Under the pieces are notes generated by a model. It was not told the DNA's origin. It saw nothing but the letters and a program-made list of their open reading frames with translations, and ran no database searches. This document shows, piece by piece, positions 26,288 to 34,724 of a stretch of 64,000 bases of DNA. The first letter of the stretch is position 1, and each line of letters begins with the position of its first letter. Origin of the DNA: Regnicoccus frigidus (GTDB lineage Bacteria; Cyanobacteriota; Cyanobacteriia; PCC-6307; Cyanobiaceae); NCBI GenBank assembly GCA_025194985.1, contig JAOANE010000054.1, positions 62,001 through 126,000 of the forward strand, in the 5' to 3' direction. The translations under genes and the position numbers were made by a program.

Positions 26288-27138
26288 CCCGGCACGATCC
26301 GAGCGGCAGCGCTCTGCAGCTCGTCTTGGGGGCTGAACAGCTCGCCGAGTTCGGCGCCGAGTTCGAGCCGCAGCTGGGCCACCAACGTCTCAAAGCGCTT
26401 CTGGGCCACCCGGGCCTTCAGGCCCAGGGCTTCGCCGAGCTCGCGCCACGACGCTCCCGCCAACACCCGTCCTTCCAGCAGTTGGCGGAGGTCGGGGTCG
26501 AGGCGGCCCAGCCGCAGCCGCAGCCAGTCCTGGGGTTCGGGTTCGCAGCAGGGCGATTCAGCCGGGCTGTCTGGGCGGCAGGGGTGGGGGGTCTGCGGGG
26601 CTTCGAGCAGGTCGACCAGGGCCAGAGAGGATTCCTCCCCGTGGCCCACGGGGGCATCGAGGCTGCGCAGCTGCAGTGCCCAGTGGAGGGCGCAGGCCTC
26701 CTGCCAACGCTCCGGTTGGCAGCCGAGCGCTGCCGCCAGTGCCTTGCCGTCGAGGGCCGGCAACTGCTGGTGCAGGCATTGCTGCTGCAGGGTCTGGCCG
26801 CGGCGGTGGAGCTCGCGCAGCAGGCGTGAGCAGCGCAGGGGCGGGTGCTGGTCGCGCAGGTGGTGCTGCATGGCCCCACGGATGTAGGGAACGGCGTAGC
26901 TGCTCAGGGCAACGCCCTTGCCGGGATCGAAACTTTCGATCGCCTTGATCAGGCCGAGGCAGCCCAATTGCAGTAAATCGTCGAAGGGCAGGTTTGTGCT
27001 GCGGCTCTGGCGATCAGCCACCTTCCGCACCAGGGGAAGGTTGAGTTCCACCAGCCTGTTGCGTTCGTGTTGGTCGGCACTGCGGTGATAGCGGCCCAGC
27101 AAGGTGGGGTTGAGGCTGGCGTAGGTGGTCTCTGGCAT
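26284..27138 (-). CDS. group 3 RNA polymerase sigma-70 family factor
   Basis: A 284-residue sigma factor. Region 2 is clear: NLPLVRKVADRQSRSTNLPFDDLLQLGCLGLIKAIESFDPGKG, then ALSSYAVPYIRGAMQHHLRD. Regions 3 and 4 are short and divergent, with a Pro/Cys-rich linker and a helix-turn-helix candidate ASWRELGEALGLKARVAQKRFE. This is a SigF/SigH-like alternative sigma factor rather than a principal one. Neighbours give no hint of its regulon; no anti-sigma gene is adjacent. Confidence 0.9.
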   Translation of the reverse strand: MPETTYASLNPTLLGRYHRSADQHERNRLVELNLPLVRKVADRQSRSTNLPFDDLLQLGCLGLIKAIESFDPGKGVALSSYAVPYIRGAMQHHLRDQHPPLRCSRLLRELHRRGQTLQQQCLHQQLPALDGKALAAALGCQPERWQEACALHWALQLRSLDAPVGHGEESSLALVDLLEAPQTPHPCRPDSPAESPCCEPEPQDWLRLRLGRLDPDLRQLLEGRVLAGASWRELGEALGLKARVAQKRFETLVAQLRLELGAELGELFSPQDELQSAAARIVPG

Positions 27139-27242
27139 GGCGTGGTTTGGGCGGGGGGCTTGTCGGTGGTGGTGCTGTCGGTGGAGTTCCTGGGTGTGGA
27201 GTTCCGTGGTTTCACCCTCTTTCGAGTGGCCCGCTCAGCGCT

Positions 27243-27285
27243 ATCCCCCAAAAGGGGGATTTCTTCTCCCCCCATTTCGGGGAGA
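27243..27285. terminator. two tandem perfect hairpins upstream of the sigma gene
   Basis: ATCCCCC-AAAA-GGGGGAT (27243-27260) and TCTCCCC...GGGGAGA (27265-27285) form two strong consecutive hairpins in the 157-base gap between the SGNH hydrolase stop and the sigma factor start, both on the minus strand. Either could end the hydrolase transcript or affect the sigma leader. No long U tract follows. Confidence 0.5.
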
Positions 27286-27295
27286 CGCCCCCCCT

Positions 27296-27973
27296 TCAGG
27301 CCGATGGCGTGCACGCCACCAGCGGCTCCAGGCCCGCCCAACGCAGCAGGGCCGGCCACTGCCGCACCCGCTCAAAGATCCGCTGATGGCCCGCTCCATT
27401 GAGATGCACACCATCGCCGTCGATCAGCCGCAACCAGTGCGGATCGCCCAGCAGGGGCTCCAGCAGCGGCAGGAAGGGCACGTCCTCTTCGAGGCAGGCC
27501 TCCTCAAGCAGGCGCTCATAGCGGCGCAGGGCGGCGAGCTCGTACCAGAGGCAGCCGGCATAGGGCATCACCGCCCCATCCACCGGCGAGAGCCCGATCA
27601 CCAGCACCGGCGCCTGGGCCTTGGCCTGGCGCAACAGTTGCTGCAGGCCAAAGAGGAAGGCCTCGGGCGCCAGTTGGTGGCGGCCATCGGGGCGCCCGAC
27701 CCGGGCGCTGTCGTTGAAGCCGATGTTGATCAGGATGCCCTGGGGGAGCTGGCGGCGCAGTTCGCCGCGGCAACCCACCTCGCTGGGCAGGCGAGCCGCC
27801 AGCCGCTCGAGTCCATCGCCGCGCACACCGAGGTTGTAGAGCACCGGCCCGCCGGGCAGCTGCATCCAGTGCCGGCGCAGCCGCTCGCACCAGCCACCCT
27901 CGTCCGGATCGCCCCAGCCGTAGGCACTGCTGTCACCCAGCACCACCAGCTTGCGGGGAATCGCCTCGGGCAT
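27296..27973 (-). CDS. SGNH/GDSL-type hydrolase
   Basis: A 225-residue esterase/lipase-like enzyme. Block I LVVLGDSSAYGWG contains the nucleophilic Ser in a GDSS variant; LGVRGDGLERLAARL is block II (Gly), NIGFNDSARVG is block III (Asn) and DGVHLNGAGHQRIFE is block V (Asp-x-x-His). All catalytic residues are present. No signal peptide, so probably cytoplasmic. It lies 17 bases after the transporter permease gene in the same direction. Substrate unknown. Confidence 0.88.
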   Translation of the reverse strand: MPEAIPRKLVVLGDSSAYGWGDPDEGGWCERLRRHWMQLPGGPVLYNLGVRGDGLERLAARLPSEVGCRGELRRQLPQGILINIGFNDSARVGRPDGRHQLAPEAFLFGLQQLLRQAKAQAPVLVIGLSPVDGAVMPYAGCLWYELAALRRYERLLEEACLEEDVPFLPLLEPLLGDPHWLRLIDGDGVHLNGAGHQRIFERVRQWPALLRWAGLEPLVACTPSA

Positions 27974-27990
27974 CGCGGGGAGCAGGGGGG

Positions 27991-29565
27991 TCAGCCCGAG
28001 AGCAGTCGCTGTCGGACCCGGTCGCTGAGATCTTCTCCCAGCAGGGTCAGCAGGGCATACACCGCGATCAGGGCAATCAGCTCATCGACGGCAAACGAAC
28101 TGAGGGCCTCCAGCAGCAGGCTGCCCAGCCCGGCGGCCCCCACCAGCCCGACCACCACGGTTTCCCGCAGGATCACATCGGCCCGGTAGGCGCCGTAGGC
28201 CAGGTAGGAGCGGGCCAGGCCACTGAAGCGGCCGTAGAGCAGGGCCAGCCGCGGACCACAGCCCGAGCAGCTCAGGGCCACTTCGGCTCCGCCCGATCCG
28301 GGTTGATCAGCGGTGTCTTCGCAGGCCTCCAGCAGCAGCCGGCCCAGCACCCCGAGGTTGTGAAAAGCCAGGGCCAACGCCGCGGTGATGACCCCGGGCT
28401 TGAGCACGAACAGCAGCAGCAGGGCGGTGAGCGGTGGCGGCCACAGCCGGCCCATGGCCCAGACGGCCCGCAACAGCAGGCGACCCCAGGGCCAGGGTGC
28501 CACCAGCAGCAACAGCAGCGGGGCCACGCCCACCGCCAGGCAGGCGGCCAGCAGCGTCAGGCCCAGGGTGGTGGCCACCAGGGCGGCCCAGGGCAGGGCC
28601 AGCACCGCCGGCCAGTTGGCCTGCAGTGGCGGCAGCGGCTGCCAGGCCAGCAGCTGGGCCGGGCTGATCTCCAGGGCCATCGCCACCAGCACCAGCACGG
28701 GCAGCAGGCCGAGCAGGGCCAGTAGCAGTTCCCGGCCGCTGCGGCCCACGCCAGCTGTCGTCAGCTTGAACCGGCTCGGCATGCCCCAGCGGTGGCGCAG
28801 GGCCCGCAGCAGGGCTTCGAGCGACAGCATCACCGCCAGCAGCAGCCAGAGGCCGGTCCAGAGCTCGTGAAATTGCAACGACTGCAGGCTCAGGCGCAAT
28901 TCCGTGCCCAGCCCACCGAGCCCGAACACCCCGAGCAGGGTGGCACTGCGCAGGGCGCATTCCAGGCGATAGCCGCCGTAGCTGAAGGCCCCGGGCAGCA
29001 AGGCCGGTCCCAGGGCGGTGAGCAGGGCGGCGCCGGCCGGGGCGCCGCCGCTGCGCAGGGCCTGGAGGGGGGCGGTGGGCAAGGCATCGAGCAGGTCGCT
29101 CACCACCCGGGCCACCAGGGCGGCATAGGGGATGGCGATGGCCAGCACCGCCACGGCCGGTTTCAACCCCAGCAGCTGCAACAACAGCAGCCCCCAGAGC
29201 AATTCGTGGATCGAGCGCGGCACCGCCAGAAACCGCCGGATGGCGCTGGCGGGCCAGGCCACGCCCAGCCAGGTTCGCCAGACGATGCGTGAGCTGAGCA
29301 CCCCACCCACCAGCCCCAGGGCCAGGCTGAGCGCCCAACCGAGCAGGGCGATGCCCACGGTGATGCCAAGGCCGGCGAGGGCGGTGCGCAGCAGTAGCGG
29401 GTCGAGCGACGGGGTGATCGCTGCCGCCGCGAACTGGGCCACCAGCTCCCAGCCGCCGCCATGGATCAGGCCGGGCAGCACCAGCAACAGCGGCAGAAGG
29501 GCGAGGGCCGGCAGCAGGGGCAACAGCGGGGCGGCGGGACGCCAGCTCCAGGCCGTGGTCGTCAT
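27991..29565 (-). CDS. phnE: ABC transporter permease, PhnE-type, two domains fused
   Basis: A 524-residue permease made of two similar halves, each with about six helices. The first EAA-like loop is around ALQALRSGGAPAGAALLTALGPAL (near residue 185) and the second around LLYGRFSGLARSYLAY (near 455). PhnE is usually a single domain of about 270 residues, so this is a tandem fusion. It overlaps phnC by 4 bases (ATGA). The set likely imports an oxyanion such as phosphonate, phosphite or selenate. Confidence 0.82.
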   Translation of the reverse strand: MTTTAWSWRPAAPLLPLLPALALLPLLLVLPGLIHGGGWELVAQFAAAAITPSLDPLLLRTALAGLGITVGIALLGWALSLALGLVGGVLSSRIVWRTWLGVAWPASAIRRFLAVPRSIHELLWGLLLLQLLGLKPAVAVLAIAIPYAALVARVVSDLLDALPTAPLQALRSGGAPAGAALLTALGPALLPGAFSYGGYRLECALRSATLLGVFGLGGLGTELRLSLQSLQFHELWTGLWLLLAVMLSLEALLRALRHRWGMPSRFKLTTAGVGRSGRELLLALLGLLPVLVLVAMALEISPAQLLAWQPLPPLQANWPAVLALPWAALVATTLGLTLLAACLAVGVAPLLLLLVAPWPWGRLLLRAVWAMGRLWPPPLTALLLLFVLKPGVITAALALAFHNLGVLGRLLLEACEDTADQPGSGGAEVALSCSGCGPRLALLYGRFSGLARSYLAYGAYRADVILRETVVVGLVGAAGLGSLLLEALSSFAVDELIALIAVYALLTLLGEDLSDRVRQRLLSG

Positions 29566-30356
29566 GGTGGACCGATCCGCGTGGCGGCGGGGTCCAGGTC
29601 GGGATCGGGGTCGTAGAGCCAGCGCAGCAGGTCGGGGTTCAGTTCCGCAGGGGTCGTGTCGAGCACCAGCTTTCCGGCCCTCAGGGCCAGCACCCGGTCG
29701 AAATCACCGGCGAGATCAGGGCGGTGCAGGCTGAGCAACAGGGCTCGTGACCCGGTGACCTGGCGCAGCAGCAGGGCCAGCAGCTCCACCGCCAGGCGGG
29801 GATCGAGCTGGGCCAGGGGTTCATCGGCCAGCAGCAGCGCCGGCTCCTGGCGCAGCAGGCGGGCGATCGCCAGCCGCTGCCGCTGGCCACCGGAGAGGGC
29901 GGTGACCGGTTGGGGCAGCAGGGCTGGATCGAGGTCCACCTCCCGCAGGGCCGCCCCGTTGGCTTCGGTTTCAAGCGGCTGCAGCAGGTTGGCCAAGGCC
30001 TTCGGCCAGCCCCAGTCGGCCAGCCGTGCCGCATTGAGGTTCTGCTGCACCGTGAGCTCCTCGATCAGGCGCAGGTCTTGCCAGAGGGTGCCGATGCGGG
30101 CCCGCTGCCGTTGCCGCAGCCGCCTGGAGCGGGCCGGCGCTGCCCCCTGCCAGAGCACGGCTCCAGCTGGGGGAGGCAACAGGCCATTGGCCACCGCCAG
30201 CAGGGTGCTCTTGCCCGCCCCGCTGGATCCGAGCAGGGCTACGCGCTCCCCGGCCCGCAGCTGCAGGGACACCTCCTCCAGGCGGTTGGCCCCGCGGCCC
30301 GGCACCGTGACGCCACGCAGCTCCAGCAGTGGAGAGGGCTCTTTGGAGGTGGCCAT
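29562..30356 (-). CDS. phnC: ABC transporter ATP-binding protein, PhnC-type
   Basis: A 264-residue ATPase with Walker A ALLGSSGAGKSTLL, Q-loop GTLWQDLRLIEELTVQQN, signature ALSGGQRQRLAIARLL, Walker B ALLLADEPLAQLD and an H-loop His in LLSLHRPDLA. The Q-loop region (Q-D-x-R-L-I-E) matches PhnC-like transporters. It lies between the substrate-binding protein gene (3 bases) and the fused permease gene (overlapping). Confidence 0.88.
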   Translation of the reverse strand: MATSKEPSPLLELRGVTVPGRGANRLEEVSLQLRAGERVALLGSSGAGKSTLLAVANGLLPPPAGAVLWQGAAPARSRRLRQRQRARIGTLWQDLRLIEELTVQQNLNAARLADWGWPKALANLLQPLETEANGAALREVDLDPALLPQPVTALSGGQRQRLAIARLLRQEPALLLADEPLAQLDPRLAVELLALLLRQVTGSRALLLSLHRPDLAGDFDRVLALRAGKLVLDTTPAELNPDLLRWLYDPDPDLDPAATRIGPP

Positions 30357-30359
30357 CGC

Positions 30360-31295
30360 TCAGCGGATCTTGCCGATCTCGCGACCCACCTTCTCGATGG
30401 GGTCGTATTGCCGTTGCGATGCTGGGATGAAGCGTTTGGCACCGAAGAGGTCGAGGATCTGGGCCTGCCGGGGGTTGCTGGCATTGAGATTCATGAACGT
30501 GGACTGGAGCCGGGTGGTGAAGCCCCGGCCAAAGCGCTGGTCGAGATTCGGCTGGGCGAGCCAGTGGTAGTTGGGGTAGCCAGGGGTGCGCCAGATCACG
30601 GCTACTTTCTTCGGGTCGGTCCTGCCGGAACTGAGGCTGCTCTGCCACACCTCTTCGTTCACCACGCCGGCCTGGTAGGCGCCGCTCTGCACCAGGGCGA
30701 TCGTGGCGTCATGGCTGCCACTGAAGCCCGGCGCACCACCGGCGAAGTGCCTGAGCTTCACCCCCGCCTGACCCAGGTAGTACTGGGGCATCAGGCGCCC
30801 TGAGGTGGAGCTCTCCGAGCCAAAGGTGAAGCGCTTTCCCATGAGGGCGGTGAGCCCCTTCTGGTTGCGCAGGGGCTTGATTCCGCTGGCGGTGTTGGCA
30901 ATGAACAGGCTTTGAAACGAAGCGTCAATGTCACGCTGGGCGATCACCTTGGCGCCGGGTTTCTGCAACCGGGCCTGAACCCCGGTGAGGGCGCCGAACC
31001 AGACCAGGTCAAGGTCACCGCGGCGGAAAGCGCTCACGGCGGCGGTGTAATCGGTCACCGCCACGTACCTCACCGGCACGCCCAGGCTGCGGCTGAGCTC
31101 GTTGGCCAGCAGCGGGTAGAGACGGTTGAGGGTTTCCGGTTTCTGATCGGGGATGGCACTGATCCGCAACAGCCTCTGCTGGGCCTCAGCGCGCGGCAGC
31201 AGGGCTGGCAACAGCAGCAGCAGGGCCAGGCCGGTCAGCACCACGCGCGAACGTTTTCGGCGCCGCAGCGCGGGAAGGCGGAAAGGAGAGCGCAT
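30360..31295 (-). CDS. phnD: periplasmic substrate-binding protein, PhnD-like (phosphonate/phosphite/selenate)
   Basis: A 311-residue binding protein with a basic N terminus and signal helix (VVLTGLALLLLLPALLPRAEA). The mature start LLRISAIPDQKPETLNRLYPLL and DLDLVWFGALTGVQARLQ are typical of PhnD-like proteins in cyanobacteria that are often named putative selenate-binding. The family binds phosphonates, phosphite or related oxyanions; the exact ligand cannot be read from sequence. First gene of the transporter operon. Confidence 0.85.
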   Translation of the reverse strand: MRSPFRLPALRRRKRSRVVLTGLALLLLLPALLPRAEAQQRLLRISAIPDQKPETLNRLYPLLANELSRSLGVPVRYVAVTDYTAAVSAFRRGDLDLVWFGALTGVQARLQKPGAKVIAQRDIDASFQSLFIANTASGIKPLRNQKGLTALMGKRFTFGSESSTSGRLMPQYYLGQAGVKLRHFAGGAPGFSGSHDATIALVQSGAYQAGVVNEEVWQSSLSSGRTDPKKVAVIWRTPGYPNYHWLAQPNLDQRFGRGFTTRLQSTFMNLNASNPRQAQILDLFGAKRFIPASQRQYDPIEKVGREIGKIR

Positions 31296-31316
31296 CGGAG
31301 GGAGGGGTGAGGGGGC

Positions 31317-32495
31317 TCAGAGGCTGGTCAGAAATCGTTCGAGGCGCGCCAGGCCATCCAGGATCGTGGCGGGGGAGGCGGCGCAGGAGAGCCGGATGCA
31401 GTGGTCGTCGCCGAAGGCCACACCAGGCACCACGGCCAGGCCTTCCTGCTCGAGCACACGATTGCAGAAGGTCATCGAGTCGAGGCCGTAACTGCTGATA
31501 TCGGGGAAGGCGTAGAAGGCTCCCTGGGGCGGTTGCAGCTCAACCCCCGGCAGCCGCGCCAGGCCGTCAGCCAGCAGGCGGCGTCGCTCGCTGAACTGGT
31601 CGGCCATTTCGGTGACACAGGTGCGTGGACCCTCCAGGGCGGCCAGGGCGCCGTACTGGGCAAAGGTGCAGACGTTGCTGGTGCTCTGGCTCTGCAGGGC
31701 ACTGGCCGCGGCCACCACCTCAGCAGCACCGGCGAGATAGCCCAGCCGCCAGCCGGTCATCGCCCAGCCCTTGGCAAAGCCATTCACCACAAACACGCGG
31801 TGTTGGAGGTCGGGTGCCACCGCCGCGAAGCTGTGATGGATCTGGCCGGGGGCCAGCAGGAATTCGTAGATCTCATCGCAGACCACCGCCACCTGGGGAT
31901 GGCGCCGCAGCACCGCGGCGATGCCCTCCAGTTCGGCCCGATCCATCACCATGCCGGTGGGATTGGAGGGGCTGTTGAGCACGAGCAGCCTGCTGGCTGG
32001 GGTGATCGCCGCCTCCAGCTTGCTGGGCAGGAGCCGGAAACCATCACGGGCTTCGGTGGGCAGCCGCCGCACCGTGGCACCGGCCAGCTGGGCCATTTCC
32101 GGGTAGCTCAGCCAATAGGGGGCTGGCAGCAGCAGCTCATCACCGGGTCCCAGCAGCACCTGGAAGAGGTTGTAGAGGGCCTGCTTGCCCCCATTGGTGA
32201 CCAGCACCTGCTCCGGCGTTGTGGGGATGCCGTTCTCCACGCTGAGCTTGTTAGCGATCGCCTGACGCAGGGCCGGTTCACCGGCGGCCGGGCCATAGCG
32301 GGTGGCCCCGCGGCCAAGGGCCTCGCTGGCCGCTTCACGGATGAAGGCGGGCGTGTCGAAGTCCGGTTCTCCGGCGCTCAGACTGCAGATGTCGAAACCG
32401 TCGGCCCGCAGCTGGCGGGCACGGGCGGCGATGGCCAGGGTGAGCGAGGGTTGCAGCGCGATGGCCCGGGCCGAGAGGTTCAACGGGCGGGGCAT
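31317..32495 (-). CDS. aspC: class I/II pyridoxal-phosphate aminotransferase (aspartate aminotransferase-like)
   Basis: A 392-residue fold type I aminotransferase. SLSAGEPDFDTP near residue 40, VTNGGKQALYNLFQVLLGPGDEL, NSPSNPTGMV, the VCDEIYE segment and VNGFAKGWAMTGWRLGYLAG, which holds the PLP lysine, are all present. The pattern matches the Ib-type aspartate aminotransferase common in cyanobacteria; aromatic or prephenate activity is possible. The ATG at 32495 is chosen over a GTG 14 codons upstream. Confidence 0.92.
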   Translation of the reverse strand: MPRPLNLSARAIALQPSLTLAIAARARQLRADGFDICSLSAGEPDFDTPAFIREAASEALGRGATRYGPAAGEPALRQAIANKLSVENGIPTTPEQVLVTNGGKQALYNLFQVLLGPGDELLLPAPYWLSYPEMAQLAGATVRRLPTEARDGFRLLPSKLEAAITPASRLLVLNSPSNPTGMVMDRAELEGIAAVLRRHPQVAVVCDEIYEFLLAPGQIHHSFAAVAPDLQHRVFVVNGFAKGWAMTGWRLGYLAGAAEVVAAASALQSQSTSNVCTFAQYGALAALEGPRTCVTEMADQFSERRRLLADGLARLPGVELQPPQGAFYAFPDISSYGLDSMTFCNRVLEQEGLAVVPGVAFGDDHCIRLSCAASPATILDGLARLERFLTSL

Positions 32496-32558
32496 CAGTG
32501 TGGGCGCAGCGTTCGACCGCAACATGGGCGGCGGCACTCCATCAGCGGAGAGCAGGGA

Positions 32559-33326
32559 ATGGAGAAATCATCCTGCCTGACGCAGGGATCGCTTTCTTCA
32601 GATCACTGCCTAGGGTCGACCCCGGAGGTGCCGTTGGTTTTGAGCAGCGATCCTGAACCGATTTCGGGCTCCCTTTCGCCGGGCGAACCGTCTCCATTGA
32701 GCCGCGATTCAGGCGCCCTGGATCAGGCCCTCCGCCAGCTCCATGGCGCCTGCGAGGCCTGCCGTCGTTGCGGCCTAGGCGATTCGCGTCAGCAGGTGGT
32801 GGTCAGCCGCGGCAACCCCGGTGCCCGGCTGATGGTGATCGGCGAGGGCCCCGGCGCCCAGGAAGATGTCAGCGGCAGGCCCTTCGTGGGCCGCTCCGGC
32901 CAGCTGCTCGATCAGATGCTGGCGAGCGTGTCGATTGACACCAATCGTGATGCCTACATCTGCAACGTCGTGAAGTGCAGGCCACCGGAGAACCGCAAGC
33001 CGACGCCGGCCGAGATGGCGGCCTGCCTGCCCTGGCTGCTTGAGCAGGTGGAGCTGGTGAAGCCCGAGCTGATCCTGCTGGCCGGCGCCACGGCGGTGGA
33101 AGGGGTGCTGGGGATCCGCGGGGGGATCACCAAGCTGCGCGGCCAGTGGCAGACCTGGCAGGGCCGCCCGTGCCTGCCGATCTTTCATCCCTCCTATCTG
33201 CTGCGCAATCCGTCACGGCAGCAGGGATCGCCGAAGTGGCACACCTGGCAGGACCTCCAGGAGGTGCGGCGCCGGCTCGACCGGCTTGCCGCTGCGCCAG
33301 CGACCCACACGCCAGTGGCCCCCTGA
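32559..33326 (+). CDS. uracil-DNA glycosylase, family 4
   Basis: A 255-residue DNA repair enzyme removing uracil from DNA. The motif GEGPGAQEDVSGRPFVGRSGQLLD is diagnostic of family 4. Iron-sulfur ligands are likely the two Cys of CEACRRC plus Cys residues of CNVVKC and the RPCLPIFHPSYLL region, where HPS-Y is the second active-site motif. The N-terminal 65 residues are low-complexity and species-specific, so the true start may be later. Divergent from aspC. Confidence 0.93.
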   Translation: MEKSSCLTQGSLSSDHCLGSTPEVPLVLSSDPEPISGSLSPGEPSPLSRDSGALDQALRQLHGACEACRRCGLGDSRQQVVVSRGNPGARLMVIGEGPGAQEDVSGRPFVGRSGQLLDQMLASVSIDTNRDAYICNVVKCRPPENRKPTPAEMAACLPWLLEQVELVKPELILLAGATAVEGVLGIRGGITKLRGQWQTWQGRPCLPIFHPSYLLRNPSRQQGSPKWHTWQDLQEVRRRLDRLAAAPATHTPVAP

Positions 33327-33364
33327 TCTGTGGCAGTGTTGAACCACTTCCGGCCCCTGCAGTG

Positions 33365-34621
33365 ATGACCGGCACCCTCGCCCCCACAACGGCGTCAGCC
33401 CCGGCAGCCCAGGCGGCAGGCCCCAGCGGCTGGGCCGATAACCCTCGCTACGACACGGTCATCCGCCGCCGCAAGACCCGCAGCGTGCGGGTGGGTGACA
33501 TCTGGGTGGGCAGCGAGCACCCGGTGGTGGTTCAGTCGATGATCAATGAGGACACCCTCGATATTGAGGGCGCCACCGCCGGCATCCGCCGGCTGCATGA
33601 GGCTGGCTGCGAGGTCGTGCGGCTGACGGTGCCGAGCCTGGCCCACGCCAAGGCGGTGGGTGAGATCCGTAAACGGCTGAACGACAGCTACGGGTCGGTG
33701 CCGCTGGTGGCCGATGTGCACCACAACGGCATGAAGATCGCCCTGGAAGTGGCCCAGCACGTCGACAAGGTGCGCATCAATCCAGGTCTGTATGTATTCG
33801 ACAAGCCCGATCCCAAGCGCACCGAGTTCACCCCTGAGGAAGTGGCCGCGATCGGGGCGCGCATTCAGAGCACGCTCGAACCGCTGGTGAGCCTGCTCAA
33901 GGAGCAGGACAAGGGCCTGCGCATCGGCGTCAACCACGGCTCGTTGGCCGAGCGGATGCTGTTCACTTACGGCGACACGCCGCTGGGCATGGTGGAGAGC
34001 GCCATGGAGTTCATCCACATCTGCGATCGCCTCGATTTCCACAACATCGTCGTGTCGATGAAGGCCTCGCGGGCGCCGGTGATGCTGGCCGCCTACCGGA
34101 TGATGGCTGACCGCATGGATGCAGAGGGCTTCCACTACCCCCTGCACCTGGGCGTCACCGAAGCAGGTGACGGCGACTACGGCCGCATCAAGAGCACCGC
34201 CGGCATCGCCACCCTGCTGGCCGAGGGCCTGGGCGACACGATCCGGGTGTCGCTCACTGAGGCACCGGAGAAGGAAATCCCGGTTTGCTACTCGATCCTG
34301 CAGGCCCTGGGCCTGAGGAAAACGATGGTGGAGTATGTGGCCTGCCCCAGCTGCGGCCGCACCCTGTTCAACCTCGAGGAGGTGCTGCACGTGGTGCGTA
34401 ACGCCACCTCCCACCTCACCGGCCTTGATATCGCCGTGATGGGTTGCATCGTTAACGGCCCTGGCGAGATGGCCGACGCTGACTACGGCTATGTGGGCAA
34501 GACCCCCGGCACCATCTCCCTCTACCGCGGCCGCGACGAGATCCGCCGGGTGCCAGAAGCCGAGGGTGTGGAGGCCCTGATCGCCCTGATCAAGGAGGAC
34601 GGCCGCTGGGTCGACCCCTGA
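33365..34621 (+). CDS. ispG: 4-hydroxy-3-methylbut-2-en-1-yl diphosphate synthase
   Basis: Iron-sulfur enzyme of the MEP isoprenoid pathway converting MEcPP to HMBPP with electrons from ferredoxin. The 418-residue product shows HPVVVQSMINEDTLDIEGATAGI, VADVHHNGMKIA, NPGLYVFDKPDPKRTEF and the C-terminal cluster ligands in CPSCGRTLFNLEEV and MGCIVNGPGEMADADYGYVG. It feeds carotenoid and phytyl synthesis, which includes crtL elsewhere in this window. Confidence 0.98.
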   Translation: MTGTLAPTTASAPAAQAAGPSGWADNPRYDTVIRRRKTRSVRVGDIWVGSEHPVVVQSMINEDTLDIEGATAGIRRLHEAGCEVVRLTVPSLAHAKAVGEIRKRLNDSYGSVPLVADVHHNGMKIALEVAQHVDKVRINPGLYVFDKPDPKRTEFTPEEVAAIGARIQSTLEPLVSLLKEQDKGLRIGVNHGSLAERMLFTYGDTPLGMVESAMEFIHICDRLDFHNIVVSMKASRAPVMLAAYRMMADRMDAEGFHYPLHLGVTEAGDGDYGRIKSTAGIATLLAEGLGDTIRVSLTEAPEKEIPVCYSILQALGLRKTMVEYVACPSCGRTLFNLEEVLHVVRNATSHLTGLDIAVMGCIVNGPGEMADADYGYVGKTPGTISLYRGRDEIRRVPEAEGVEALIALIKEDGRWVDP

Positions 34622-34724
34622 TGGGTCACATCCAGACGTGTCTGTAACCGTCCTTTTGCAAGGGCGTCGCTGGATCAGGCGGGCTAGTTTATAGGCACAG
34701 TCAACGGCGCAGGGAGTCCAAGGC

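Noticed and set aside
31401..32558. Long in-frame upstream extension of the uracil-DNA glycosylase gene
   Set aside because: It runs antisense through the aminotransferase gene; the glycosylase start at 32559 gives a normal family length.
34650..34700. Possible promoter before ctpA (TTGCAA ... TTATAG)
   Set aside because: The spacing between the two boxes is about 27 bases, too long for a sigma-70 promoter.
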